64,000 bases of DNA from Streptomyces sp. NBC_01142. GTDB taxonomy: Bacteria > Actinomycetota > Actinomycetes > Streptomycetales > Streptomycetaceae. Numbering within the stretch: the stretch's first letter is position 1; every line of letters starts with the position of its first letter. Positions 44,265 to 52,954 of this stretch are shown here, piece by piece. The DNA lies in contig NZ_JAPEOR010000001.1 of the NCBI RefSeq assembly GCF_026341125.1, forward strand, positions 1,116,001 to 1,180,000, in the 5' to 3' direction. The notes beneath the pieces were generated by a model. It worked only from the letters and a program-made list of their open reading frames with translations, had not been told where the DNA came from and made no database searches. Both the position numbers and the translations under genes were made by a program.

Positions 44265-45047
44265 TCAGCCTGCGTCGGCCGTGACGGGGGCCTTACGGGG
44301 GCGGGCCATCTTCCTGGCGACCACAGCACGCGGCAGGTGCCGCGCGGCGAGGGCAAACGCCTTGTACCGCCAACCGGTGATGCTCACCGGCCGGTTGTGG
44401 TGCAGGTCCTTCAGCGCCTGGCTCACCACCGCGTCGGCCTCCAGCCACGCCGAGGAGGGCAGGGAGCTCACATCCATCCCCGCCCGGTCCTGGAACTCCG
44501 TACGTGTGAAGCCGGGGCAGACGGCGAGGACGCGGACCCCGTACGGCGCCAGGTCGACGCGCAGGGACTCACTGAACGCCGTGATCCATGCCTTGGCGGC
44601 GCCGTACGTCCCGGTGGGCAGCAGGCCGGCCACGGACGAGAGGTTCAGGATGGCCCCCCTCCCGCGCGCCCGCATCCCGGGCACGGCGGCGTGGCTGAGT
44701 CGCAGCGGTACGCGGACCAGCAGGTCCAGCATCCGCTCCTCGTCCTCCACCGGGCTGTACGGGAAGGGGGCCGCCAGTCCGAAGCCGGCGTTGTTCACCA
44801 GAACGTCGACGGGCCGGTCCCGGGCGGCCAGCCGGTCCTCCACCGTCCGGCATTCCGCCGGCTCGAGAAGGTCCGCGGCAAGGACGTCCACGGAGATCCC
44901 GAAGTCCGTCCGGAGCGTCTTGGCGGCGCTTTCGAGGCGCTCCTTGTCGCGGGCGACCAGGACGAGGTCGCAGCCTTTGGCCGCGAAGCGGCGGGCGAAC
45001 GCAGCACCGATGCCCGCGCTGGCGCCAGTGATCAGAACCGTGGTCAA
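44265..45047 (-). CDS. Short-chain dehydrogenase/reductase (SDR)
   Basis: The protein is 260 aa. It has the cofactor loop LITGASAGIGAAF near residue 5, NNAGFGLAAP, LNLSSVAG (catalytic serine) and YGAAK (catalytic tyrosine and lysine). It is a classical SDR that probably uses NADP(H). The substrate is not evident. It lies 13 bp after the DUF6545/MAB_1171c-like membrane gene on the same strand. Confidence 0.95.
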   Translation of the reverse strand: MTTVLITGASAGIGAAFARRFAAKGCDLVLVARDKERLESAAKTLRTDFGISVDVLAADLLEPAECRTVEDRLAARDRPVDVLVNNAGFGLAAPFPYSPVEDEERMLDLLVRVPLRLSHAAVPGMRARGRGAILNLSSVAGLLPTGTYGAAKAWITAFSESLRVDLAPYGVRVLAVCPGFTRTEFQDRAGMDVSSLPSSAWLEADAVVSQALKDLHHNRPVSITGWRYKAFALAARHLPRAVVARKMARPRKAPVTADAG

Positions 45048-45060
45048 GAGAACATCGCTT

Positions 45061-46218
45061 TCAGAGTGAGGGCCTGAAGGCCCGAGTGGAGGCTGAACCG
45101 TAGGCGTGTGCCACGTCGACGAGAAACTTCTTTTCGTCCTCGAGGTCGCTGCTCTCGAGAGTGGAGGTACTGAAGGAGCTCTGCTGCTGCGGCCTGCCGC
45201 TGATCTTCGCCCTGCGGGCCTCCTTGATCACACAGGCCAGCACGGCTGCGTCGCTGTCCGACGGCGGAACGCCATCGGCGGCCACGTGACTGCGAGCGAG
45301 ATCCGGGACCTTGGGCTCGATGTACTCGTTGAGGATCAGGATGGCGTCGCGGGTCTCGATGACCTTGCGGTACACGAGCAGCCTGCGGGGGACCGGCGGC
45401 CACAGCAACTCGACGATTCTCGCCCGCGGTTTGGTCAGGGCCACATGAGGCACGGCCTGCACGAGGTCGCTCCACAGCGGCCACAGGTGCCATGCGGCCG
45501 CGCTGTCCGTCACCGTACGACGCAGTATGAAGAGCGTCGGTACCAGGAGGGCCGCCGCTCGGAACAGGGCGTGGAGATTCATGAGGAGCGGCAGGTAGGG
45601 AAGAGCCCAGGTGCTGTCGAGGGTGACCCGGACCAGATATGCCAGCCAGAAGAGCCCGGCCAGCGCCGTACCGATTCCGAAGAGGCGCAGGCCGGCAGCG
45701 AGACTGCGGCTCTCCGCGTGCCTGCTGTAGCGCCAGCAGACAAAGACACAGACGGTGTTCGCCAACAGGTGGGCAGCGATCAGCGTCAGCCAGTAGCCGA
45801 GCGTGGGAGAGGGATCTCCCACGGGCGGGACGCCGTGCTCCTGATGCGGACTCGCCATGATGTCGAGCGTCACCAGGACACCCATCAGGATGCCGACGGT
45901 GACGCATGAACCGGTCTTCAGCCGTCGTCCGCCGGTGGAGGCAGCGACGAAGAAGAGCACCGCGCCGGCCGACAGGACGCCGGTCATGTTCCTCGTCAGA
46001 GCGACGAAGTGGGCTGATTCCGAGCCCCTCATGGCGAGATCGACGACGTCGGGGAGATTGAGCGTCATGGCGGCAGCCGCCGTCGCAACCGCAAGCCACA
46101 GTCCGCGCTGGCGCTGCGAACGAACGGCCGCGGGAGAACGCATCAGTACGGCGAGCCATAAGCACACCACACTCGGGTATGCGAGGGAATTTCCGAACTC
46201 CGCTATGTCAGACGACAT
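45061..46218 (-). CDS. MAB_1171c-like (DUF6545-type) membrane protein
   Basis: The protein is 385 aa. The first 235 residues form about seven membrane segments and the remainder a soluble part with VYRKVIETRDAILILNEYIEP, typical of this actinobacterial family. The function is unknown; members are often found beside ImmA/XRE genes. The start overlaps the ImmA-like gene by 11 bp, so they are co-translated. Confidence 0.8.
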   Translation of the reverse strand: MSSDIAEFGNSLAYPSVVCLWLAVLMRSPAAVRSQRQRGLWLAVATAAAAMTLNLPDVVDLAMRGSESAHFVALTRNMTGVLSAGAVLFFVAASTGGRRLKTGSCVTVGILMGVLVTLDIMASPHQEHGVPPVGDPSPTLGYWLTLIAAHLLANTVCVFVCWRYSRHAESRSLAAGLRLFGIGTALAGLFWLAYLVRVTLDSTWALPYLPLLMNLHALFRAAALLVPTLFILRRTVTDSAAAWHLWPLWSDLVQAVPHVALTKPRARIVELLWPPVPRRLLVYRKVIETRDAILILNEYIEPKVPDLARSHVAADGVPPSDSDAAVLACVIKEARRAKISGRPQQQSSFSTSTLESSDLEDEKKFLVDVAHAYGSASTRAFRPSL

Positions 46219-46729
46219 CCGACGCCCTTACGCCGAGGGCCGATTCAAGCTTCTCCAGTACCCCTTGCGGCTTTTCCTCCTGCGGCTGATCCGCTCTCAT
46301 CCGTATCAGACTGGCGAGCATTTCGGCCTCTCGCTCCTGGCGCGTGGTGTAGTTGGTGCGCCCGAAGAGACGCCGCACGCGCCCCGGATCCAGATCGGGC
46401 AGCAGCGCCTGGACGTCGTCGCCCTTCCGCTGATCCAGTGTGTTGTGGCCGAACAGCATGTGCCCGATCTCGTGCAGCACGATGTGCTCCCGGTGCACCG
46501 GGGAGGTCTGTGCCTCGTAGAAGACGTGGTCGGCGGTGGTGGTTCCGATCCACAGCCCGCAGACCCCGGATTCAGCCGCTTCTCGCGGCAGCGGGCGAAG
46601 GTGCAGGGGCCTTCCCCGTTGTTCTGACACCCGCTCACACAGAACATCCAGGGAGAACGGGCGGGGTAGTTCAATGTTGTTCAGTATGAGCTCGCAACGC
46701 CGACGCAATTTTAGATACTGGTTCGGCAT
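46208..46729 (-). CDS. ImmA/IrrE-type metallopeptidase-like protein
   Basis: The protein is 173 aa. The zinc motif is VLHEIGHMLFGH and the preceding 80 residues resemble ImmA/IrrE domains. Such peptidases cleave repressors (ImmR, DdrO) in other systems. No XRE-type repressor is encoded beside it here. ATG 46729 is preferred because AAGGGGAG lies just upstream and the longer frame is not conserved. It is translationally coupled to the membrane protein. Confidence 0.85.
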   Translation of the reverse strand: MPNQYLKLRRRCELILNNIELPRPFSLDVLCERVSEQRGRPLHLRPLPREAAESGVCGLWIGTTTADHVFYEAQTSPVHREHIVLHEIGHMLFGHNTLDQRKGDDVQALLPDLDPGRVRRLFGRTNYTTRQEREAEMLASLIRMRADQPQEEKPQGVLEKLESALGVRASDVV

Positions 46730-47181
46730 GTGCTCCCCTTTTTGCCCATTCTGCGCGCAGCGATGATAGGTGTGTGTGCAAGGCGGCATGACATCCTCAC
46801 CCTTCAGAGCGGCTGTGTGAAAAACGCGCGCCCTGGTGGCACTCGACGGGTGGAATCCGAGGATCGCGCGCAGGGGTTCTCGCCGGGTGGCGGGTACGGG
46901 GACGATGATCACGGCGATGGATTATTGAATGAAGCAATGAAGTACTGAGTTGAGTATGCGGCGACGTGTCTGTACTGGAGGCCCGACGGTCCGCCGAGAC
47001 GGACGGGCGCCGGCCCTCATGCGTACAGAAGATCCGCACGAGTTGGCAAGGGCGGGCCCGAGAAGGCTGGGTGATCAAGCCATCACCTGCTGTCGGGGTT
47101 GAGCTGACGGCCGGTCACCCGCCGGCCCGGCGCCGTCTCACTCGCCACTCACTCGCGATCGGCGCGCAGCAACGACAAAGG
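46730..47181. other. Gene-free stretch upstream of the ImmA-like gene
   Basis: About 450 bp without a supported gene. It contains a locally AT-rich patch at 46915-46965 and presumably the promoter of the ImmA-like/membrane operon. Small open frames exist but lack coding bias. Confidence 0.5.
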
Positions 47182-47208
47182 GCCGGACCCGGTGGAAGTG
47201 GGTCCGGC
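47182..47208. terminator. Hairpin terminator after the LCP gene
   Basis: GCCGGACCC and GGGTCCGGC form a 9-bp stem with a 9-base loop, 93 bp past the LCP stop on the minus strand. The flanks CACTCACTCGC and AACGACAAAG also appear beside the terminator at 58174. Confidence 0.7.
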
Positions 47209-47300
47209 TCGTGTCTGTGGCGCTGTCGCGGGTCGGAGAGTCGTTCATGCCGGCTGCTGCGAAGTGCCCCCGGCGCGTACGAGCAGGATTCTCGAGCGGG

Positions 47301-48437
47301 TCACGTGCCGGCGGTCACCGGTGAATCGCCCCTGTCGCCCACCGAGTTCTTCGCCGCGGACCTCGGGATCGGACGGTCGTCGCGCAGCGCGTCCCACACC
47401 CGGTGGGAGGCCTTGTCGAGAGGCACGACCCGTCCCGGGTCCTGAGGGTCGTAGGTGACCGGCAGGGTGACCATGTTCATATGGCCGGGGGTGATGCCCT
47501 TGAGGTCCTTGGCCAGGCGCAGCAGTTTGCTCGCGGATGCGAGGTCGGAGTCGGCGCTGACCGTACGGGTCGCCGTGTCCGCGAGGTCGTACAACTTGGT
47601 CGGGTCGCTCGCCAGGCCGATGGAGTCGAAGCGGTGGATCAGCGCCTTGATGAACGCCTGCTGGAGCTGGATGCGGCCGAGGTCGCTCCCGTCACTCACG
47701 GCGTGCCGGGTCCGTACGAGCTCCAGCGCCTGCTCGCCCTTGAGCGTGTGCCTGCCGGCGGTCAGGGACAGGTGGCTGCTGTCGTCCTTGATGGCCTTGC
47801 TGGTGGTGATGTCCACGCCGCCGAGCTCGTCGATGAGCTTCGTGAAGCCGTTGAAGTCGACTTCGAGGTAGTGGTCCATGCGGACGCCCGACATCTTCTC
47901 GACCGTCTTCACGGTGCAGGCCGGTCCGCCCACCTGGTAGGACTCGTTGAACATCGCCTGGTGCTCGGCCGGCGCGGTACCGCCCTGAGGCTTCGCGCAG
48001 TGGGGCCGTTCGACGATCGTGTCCCGCGGGACGCTGACGACACTGGCCTTCTGGTGGGACTTGTCGACGTGCAGAACCATCGCCGTGTCGGACCGGGCGC
48101 CGCTGACGCCGGTGCCGTACTGGCCGTGCGTTCCCGCCCGCGAGTCGGACCCGAGCAGGAGGATGTCCATCGAGCCGTCGTGCTGCTCGCCGGGGCGGTC
48201 GTGGCCGAGCGCCGTGTTGATGTCGGTGCCCTGGATGTTGCCGTCGAGCTGCGACCAGAGGTAGGCCAGCCCGCCTCCGCCGACTGATACGACTCCGAGG
48301 GCGACCCAGGCGGCGATCCGCAGGGACCTCAGCCGTGCCCTGCGCCGGGAGCGGTATACCTTGCCGGGCCCGTAGTCGGCCGGCGTGGGGGCGCCGGCCG
48401 GGGGTGCCAGGTGGTCGTCTCCGCTCGCGTGTGGCAT
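47301..48437 (-). CDS. LytR-CpsA-Psr (LCP) family protein
   Basis: The protein is 378 aa. It has a cytoplasmic N-terminus, one membrane helix at about 40-60, and the extracellular LCP domain with DILLLGSDSRAG, SDTAMVLHVD, VSVPRDTIV and the late LVRTRHAVSDGSDLGRIQLQQ. It attaches anionic polymers to peptidoglycan. It follows the SLT-domain gene with a 15-bp tandem repeat in between and ends before a terminator. A poorly conserved C-terminal tail follows the domain. Confidence 0.95.
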   Translation of the reverse strand: MPHASGDDHLAPPAGAPTPADYGPGKVYRSRRRARLRSLRIAAWVALGVVSVGGGGLAYLWSQLDGNIQGTDINTALGHDRPGEQHDGSMDILLLGSDSRAGTHGQYGTGVSGARSDTAMVLHVDKSHQKASVVSVPRDTIVERPHCAKPQGGTAPAEHQAMFNESYQVGGPACTVKTVEKMSGVRMDHYLEVDFNGFTKLIDELGGVDITTSKAIKDDSSHLSLTAGRHTLKGEQALELVRTRHAVSDGSDLGRIQLQQAFIKALIHRFDSIGLASDPTKLYDLADTATRTVSADSDLASASKLLRLAKDLKGITPGHMNMVTLPVTYDPQDPGRVVPLDKASHRVWDALRDDRPIPRSAAKNSVGDRGDSPVTAGT

Positions 48438-48462
48438 GCGCTGTCAGTCCTTCGTTCGCCGT

Positions 48463-48537
48463 GGCTCAGTAGCCGGTGGCTCGGTAGGCGGTCGCTCAGT
48501 GGCCGGTCGCTCAGCAGGCGGTCGCTCAGTAGGCGGA
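48463..48537. repeat. Five 15-bp tandem units across the end of the SLT gene
   Basis: Units of the type CGCTCAGTAGGCGGT are five in a row. The last unit includes the stop codon of the SLT-domain gene, and because 15 bp is five codons most units repeat an in-frame TGA. This looks like tandem duplication of the gene's last codons. Confidence 0.85.
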
Positions 48538-49053
48538 GTCGACGTTGTCGATGGAGCCGTACTTGTCGGCGGCGTAGTTGGCGGCCGCGGTGATGTTGGC
48601 GACCGGGTGGGTCAGGTCGTTCGGGGTGCCCGTGACGTGGTAGGCGTCGAAGGTCGGCTGGATGACCTGGAGCAGGCCCTTGGACGGCGTGCCGTTCTGC
48701 GCGTTGATGTCCCAGCCGTTCTCGGCGTTCGGGTTGCCGCCGGACTCACGCATGATGTTGCGGTGCAGGCCCTCGTAGCTGCCGGGGATGCCCTTGGCCT
48801 TCATGATGGCCAGCGACTCCTTGATCCAGCCGTCGAGGGTGTTCGGGTAGGCCTTCTTCGCCTTCTTGGCCGCCGGGGCGTCGGCCGCCGCGACCTTGGC
48901 CGTGGAGGCGCTCACCGAAGCCGGTTCGGCGGCGTGGGCGGCCGAGGGCACCATCGTGAGGGCCGCTGCGGCGGCACCGGCGGTGGCTATGCCGGCGACG
49001 GAGAACTTGCGGAGCCGGGCGATGCGGTTGCTGATCTGGGTGTGCGCGGTCAT
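48526..49053 (-). CDS. Secreted SLT-domain lytic transglycosylase-like protein
   Basis: The protein is 175 aa. A signal peptide (KFSVAGIATAGAAAAALTMVPSAAHA is the hydrophobic part) precedes a short Ala/Lys linker and an SLT domain: GLHRNIMRESGGNPNAENGWD with the catalytic glutamate in RESGG, then GLLQVIQPTFDAYH and ADKYGSIDNVDSAY. It cuts glycan strands. ATG 49053 is chosen at the signal peptide; 49071 is in frame. A ydaO-type riboswitch lies upstream. Confidence 0.92.
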   Translation of the reverse strand: MTAHTQISNRIARLRKFSVAGIATAGAAAAALTMVPSAAHAAEPASVSASTAKVAAADAPAAKKAKKAYPNTLDGWIKESLAIMKAKGIPGSYEGLHRNIMRESGGNPNAENGWDINAQNGTPSKGLLQVIQPTFDAYHVTGTPNDLTHPVANITAAANYAADKYGSIDNVDSAY

Positions 49054-49082
49054 GCGGATGTACCTCTCCATAGGGGACGTGT

Positions 49083-49235
49083 CGGGGAGGCCGACCGTGG
49101 TCGGTACGGCTGGAGCGGAGCGGGGGCTCCGCAACGTGGGCCGGTGCGGTCGAATCGGGCGGTATCCACCCGGTCCGGCACTCGGCTCCCCGGAACGACA
49201 GCCATGGTTAACGGCGCCCGGCGGAGGACGCAACG
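49083..49235 (-). promoter_or_regulatory. Probable ydaO-type c-di-AMP riboswitch leader
   Basis: Read on the minus strand, the leader has GCCGTTAACC, then CCGGGGAGCCGAG and CCGGGTGGATACCG, matching the conserved blocks of the ydaO class (GGGGxxCC and GGGTGAATCC type). In Streptomyces this class controls cell-wall lytic genes, including the rpf type. The limits are approximate and no covariance model was run. Confidence 0.58.
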
Positions 49236-49690
49236 ATGTGACGTACTACCGAACTACGCAGGTATGTCCGTAATGGGCTCGAGTGGAGGATGCCTGCGCC
49301 GGAGTACGGAAAAAGCCCCTACTACCGCGCTTAGGAAGTGACGTGGCTCCTATGGGCGGGCTCACACGCAGCGGCCGGTTTGGGGCGTTTCGGCAGGCAT
49401 TGAATGACTCGCGGTCGCGACCTTGTCACCCTTGGTGCGCAAAGAAGGGGTGCAGGGGCGCTGGGCGGCCCAGGCAAGGGGATGTGACCCCCGGCGAGGG
49501 CATCCGGAGCGTGCGGTGGGGGCGTGCTTTTCGCTCGGTCCGGGGTGGCCGGGGTGGCCGGGGCGGGCCGGGACGGTCGTGCGAACGTTCGCCGGGTACC
49601 GGCTGCGGCTCGCCCCGCCGCGGACATCTCCCGTTCCCCGGAGGCGAGTTCGCCCTGGCGCGACTTCCCGTACGGGATCAGCCTCGGCCG
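49236..49690. other. Intergenic stretch upstream of the riboswitch
   Basis: About 450 bp without a recognised gene. It should hold the promoter of the SLT-domain operon near its left end. The rest, 49340-49690, shows no motif I can support. Confidence 0.5.
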
Positions 49691-50056
49691 TCAGGTCTGG
49701 TTCCTGCGCGCGTGGAGGGGCTGGAGAGCCTTCCTCGTGAAGACCGTGATGCTCTTGAGCGGGGGCACCAGCGTCAGGGTTGTGAGTGCGTCGTCCTGCC
49801 TGGTGACGGTGAATGCGTGAGCCGTGTGCTCGTCCGCCGGCCAGATGATCCTCATGTCGCCGTCCTCCGTCTCACGGCAGTCGCCGTAGGTGAGCTCAAG
49901 ACGGTTCGGCTCGGGAGCCGACCAGGTGAACTCGGTGTTGGACGCGTAGGCGCCCTCGCGGCCGTACTCGACCCATCCTCTGCCGCCCCCGACGAACAGC
50001 AGTTTCCAGAAGAGGCCGTCGCGTGCCGCGTGCCAGAAGCCTTCCAGTTCATCCAT
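49691..50056 (-). CDS. Hypothetical protein, 121 aa
   Basis: It starts MDELEGFWHAARDGLFWKLLF and has no signal peptide; it is rich in Trp, Glu and Arg. No family is recognised. ATG 50056 is chosen for the conserved-looking start; the frame above it is poorly coding. Possibly a small stand-alone soluble protein. Confidence 0.6.
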   Translation of the reverse strand: MDELEGFWHAARDGLFWKLLFVGGGRGWVEYGREGAYASNTEFTWSAPEPNRLELTYGDCRETEDGDMRIIWPADEHTAHAFTVTRQDDALTTLTLVPPLKSITVFTRKALQPLHARRNQT

Positions 50057-50243
50057 CCGCCGATGGTGACAGGCCGGTGCGGGTCGCCGCCCCGGGGGCC
50101 GCGGGGGCGAGGCCGTGCCGGTGGGCGGAGGCCAGGTACGACACGTCGCCGCACACACGCGAGAACCCCGTTCTCGGCGAAGCCGTGGAGGGCGGGTCCT
50201 TGGCACCCCGTACCTCCCGTCGGCTGTGGGGTCTGTATGCAGG

Positions 50244-50280
50244 AGCGGCCGGTCCTGCCCCCGAGGCAGGTCCGGCCGCT
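50244..50280. terminator. Strong hairpin downstream of the Fe-S oxidoreductase gene
   Basis: AGCGGCCGG T CCTGCC, loop CCCGA, GGCAGG T CCGGCCGCT: a 15-bp stem with one T-T mismatch, 23 bp past the stop on the minus strand. Confidence 0.85.
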
Positions 50281-50302
50281 TCTGTGTGTGGGGGTGTCTG
50301 GG

Positions 50303-52570
50303 TTACTTGGCTGGTTCGGGTTCTGGTGTGTCGTGGGGTTCTTGGGTGGGGGTGGGGTCGGTGGGGGGTGTGCGTACGGAGTCGAGGAGCAGTTGTGCGA
50401 CGTCGACGACTTGGAGGGTTTCTTTGGCCTGGCCGTCGTTCTTCTTGCCGTTGACGGAGTCGGTGAGCATGACGAGGCAGAAGGGGCAGGCGGTGGAGAC
50501 GATGTCGGGGTTGAGGGAGAGGGCTTCGTCGACGCGTTCGGTGTTGATGCGTTTGCCGATGCGCTCTTCCATCCACATGCGGGCGCCGCCGGCGCCGCAG
50601 CAGAAGCCGCGTTCTTTGTGGCGGTGCATTTCCTGCTGGCGCAGGCCGGGGACGGCGGACATGATCTCGCGCGGGGGTGTGTAGATCTTGTTGTGGCGGC
50701 CCAGGTAGCAGGGGTCGTGGTAGGTGATCAGGCCGTCGACGGGTGTGACGGGGATGAGCCGGCCCTCGTCGATGAGGTGCTGGAGCAGCTGGGTGTGGTG
50801 GATGACTTCGAACTCGCCGCCCAGCTGGGGGTATTCGTTGGCGATGGTGTTGAAGCAGTGGGGGCAGGTCGCGACGATCTTCTTCGACGACTTGGGCTTC
50901 TTGGTCGTCTCGTCGTCGTCTTCGCCGTAGGCCATGTTGAGCATGGCCACGTTTTCCTGGCCGAGCTGCTGGAAGAGGGGTTCGTTGCCCAGGCGGCGGG
51001 CGGAGTCACCGGTGCACTTCTCGTCGCCGCCCATGATGGCGAACTTGACGCCCGCGATGTGGAGCAGTTCGGCGAAGGCCTTGGTGGTCTTCTTGGCCCG
51101 GTCTTCCAGGGCGCCGGCGCAGCCGACCCAGTACAGGTAGTCGATCTCGGTGAGGTCTTCGATGTCCTTGCCGACGATGGGGACCTCGAAGTCGACTTCC
51201 TTGGTCCATTCCACGCGCTGCTTCTTGGCCAGGCCCCAGGGGTTGCCCTTTTTCTCCAGGTTTTTGAGCATCGTGCCGGCCTCGGAGGGGAACGCGGACT
51301 CGATCATCACCTGGTAGCGGCGCATGTCGACGATGTGGTCGATGTGTTCGATGTCGACGGGGCACTGTTCCACGCAGGCGCCGCAGGTGGTGCAGGACCA
51401 CAGCACGTCGGGGTCGATGACGCCGTTTTCCTCGGCGGTGCCGATCAGCGGGCGCTCGGCCTCTGCCAGGGCGGCGGCGGGGACGCCGGCCAGCTGTTCG
51501 GGGGAGGCTTTTTCGTCGCCTTCGATGGTTTTGCCGCCGCCGGCGAGGAGGTAGGGGGCTTTGGCGTGGGCGTGGTCGCGGAGCGACATGATGAGGAGTT
51601 TGGGGGAGAGGGGCTTGCCGGTGTTCCAGGCGGGGCACTGGGACTGGCAGCGGCCGCACTCGGTGCAGGTGGAGAAGTCGAGGATGCCCTTCCAGGAGAA
51701 CTGCTCGACCTGGGAGACGCCGAAGACGTCGTCCTCGCCCGGGTCCTCGAAGTCGATCTCCTTGCCGCCGGACGTCATCGGCAGCAGCGCGCCGAGGGCC
51801 GTGGAACCGTCCGCGTTCCGCTTGAACCAGATGTTCGGGAAGCCGAGGAAACGGTGCCAGGCCACACCCATGTTGGTGTTGAGGCCGATGGTGATCGCCC
51901 AGGTCATGGTCACGCCGAGCTTGACCATGGCGAAGAAGTAGACGAGGTTCTCCAGCACCGGGAGGCTCAGGTCCTTGAAGGTCAGGACCAGCGGATACGA
52001 GGCGAAGTACCCCGGCTCGTAGCCCTCGACGTGGTGGATCGCGCCCTCGAGCCCGCGCAGCGCCATGATGCAGACGCCGATAGTGAGGATGACGTACTCG
52101 ACGAAGTACGCCTGCCAGGCCTTGGAGCCGGCGAAGCGTGACTTGCGGCCGGCCCGCGAAGGCAGGTTCAGCAGCCGGATCGCCATCAGGATGACGATGC
52201 CGACGGTCGTCCCGAGCGCGATGAACTCGGTGTACATCTCGTACGGCAGCCAGCCGCCGACCACCGGGAGTACCCAGTCGGCCTTGAACAGCTGGCCGTA
52301 CGCGGTGACGATCGTCAGTCCGAGCGTCAGGAAGCCGACGGCGACGAACCAGTGCGCGACGCCGACGATGCCCCAGCGGTTCATCCTCGTATGGCCGACG
52401 AACTCCTTGGCCAGGGTGAGGCTGCGTGCCACGCGGTCATTGGCGCGGCTCCCCGCGGGCACGGGCTGGCCGAGTCTGACGAAGTGGTAGATCTGCGCGA
52501 CGGCTCGGGCGATGAGAGCAACGCCGACCACGGTCAGGGTCAGCGACACGATGATCGCGGCGAGTTGCAT
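50303..52570 (-). CDS. Membrane-bound Fe-S oxidoreductase (heterodisulfide-reductase-like)
   Basis: The protein is 755 aa. The N-terminal 250 residues have about five membrane helices of nitrate-reductase gamma type. Two [4Fe-4S] motifs follow (CTECGRCQSQCP and CTTCGACVEQCP), then two CCG domains (CPHCFNTIANEYP, HDPCYLGRHNKIY, CCGAGGARMW, CPFCLVML). It transfers electrons between membrane quinone and a soluble partner; the partner is not known here. Pro/Glu-rich tail. The length is the usual one for actinobacterial members. Confidence 0.95.
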   Translation of the reverse strand: MQLAAIIVSLTLTVVGVALIARAVAQIYHFVRLGQPVPAGSRANDRVARSLTLAKEFVGHTRMNRWGIVGVAHWFVAVGFLTLGLTIVTAYGQLFKADWVLPVVGGWLPYEMYTEFIALGTTVGIVILMAIRLLNLPSRAGRKSRFAGSKAWQAYFVEYVILTIGVCIMALRGLEGAIHHVEGYEPGYFASYPLVLTFKDLSLPVLENLVYFFAMVKLGVTMTWAITIGLNTNMGVAWHRFLGFPNIWFKRNADGSTALGALLPMTSGGKEIDFEDPGEDDVFGVSQVEQFSWKGILDFSTCTECGRCQSQCPAWNTGKPLSPKLLIMSLRDHAHAKAPYLLAGGGKTIEGDEKASPEQLAGVPAAALAEAERPLIGTAEENGVIDPDVLWSCTTCGACVEQCPVDIEHIDHIVDMRRYQVMIESAFPSEAGTMLKNLEKKGNPWGLAKKQRVEWTKEVDFEVPIVGKDIEDLTEIDYLYWVGCAGALEDRAKKTTKAFAELLHIAGVKFAIMGGDEKCTGDSARRLGNEPLFQQLGQENVAMLNMAYGEDDDETTKKPKSSKKIVATCPHCFNTIANEYPQLGGEFEVIHHTQLLQHLIDEGRLIPVTPVDGLITYHDPCYLGRHNKIYTPPREIMSAVPGLRQQEMHRHKERGFCCGAGGARMWMEERIGKRINTERVDEALSLNPDIVSTACPFCLVMLTDSVNGKKNDGQAKETLQVVDVAQLLLDSVRTPPTDPTPTQEPHDTPEPEPAK

Positions 52571-52645
52571 GAGGGCTCCTCGGGCCTGCGAGAGCGGGTG
52601 TTCTTCCAGAAATACTAAGCGGTAGCTTTGCTATTTTCGCTGACA

Positions 52646-52905
52646 TTACCCAGGATCACAGGCTCCATGGCGCCGCACGGCGGTGATCTGCGTCGCTGAC
52701 GCTTCGGTACTTTCCGGGAGCAGTACGGCCCGATCGACGGCGATCCGGTCGATGGCCGGCAGGGTTTCGTCCAGGATCGTGAACACCTCCCGCGCTGCTG
52801 CCCGGGCGGCGGCGCCGATGTCCGGGGCAAGCGCTGCAAGCACCTCGATCGCTCCGGCCGCGTACCGGTACGCCGTGGCGACCTCGCTACATGGACTGGC
52901 CGACG
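52646..52905 (-). pseudogene. IS5-like (DDE_Tnp_4) transposase fragment
   Basis: On the minus strand the reading includes CSEVATAYRY, then VLAALAPDIGAAARAAAREV and FTILDETLPAIDRIAVDR, which match the middle of IS5-type transposases of the HARBI1-like group (FTILDGTLxPIDRIAxDRP). The HTH start and catalytic C-terminus are missing. It marks the left side of the decayed region next to the Fe-S gene. Confidence 0.7.
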
Positions 52906-52954
52906 GGGAGCCGGAGCCGCTGGATGGGGCGGCAACTGCGTCGGCCTGACCGAC

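Noticed and set aside
46730-47300. Possible XRE regulator upstream of the ImmA-like gene
   Set aside because: No HTH-like reading with coding bias was found in any frame.
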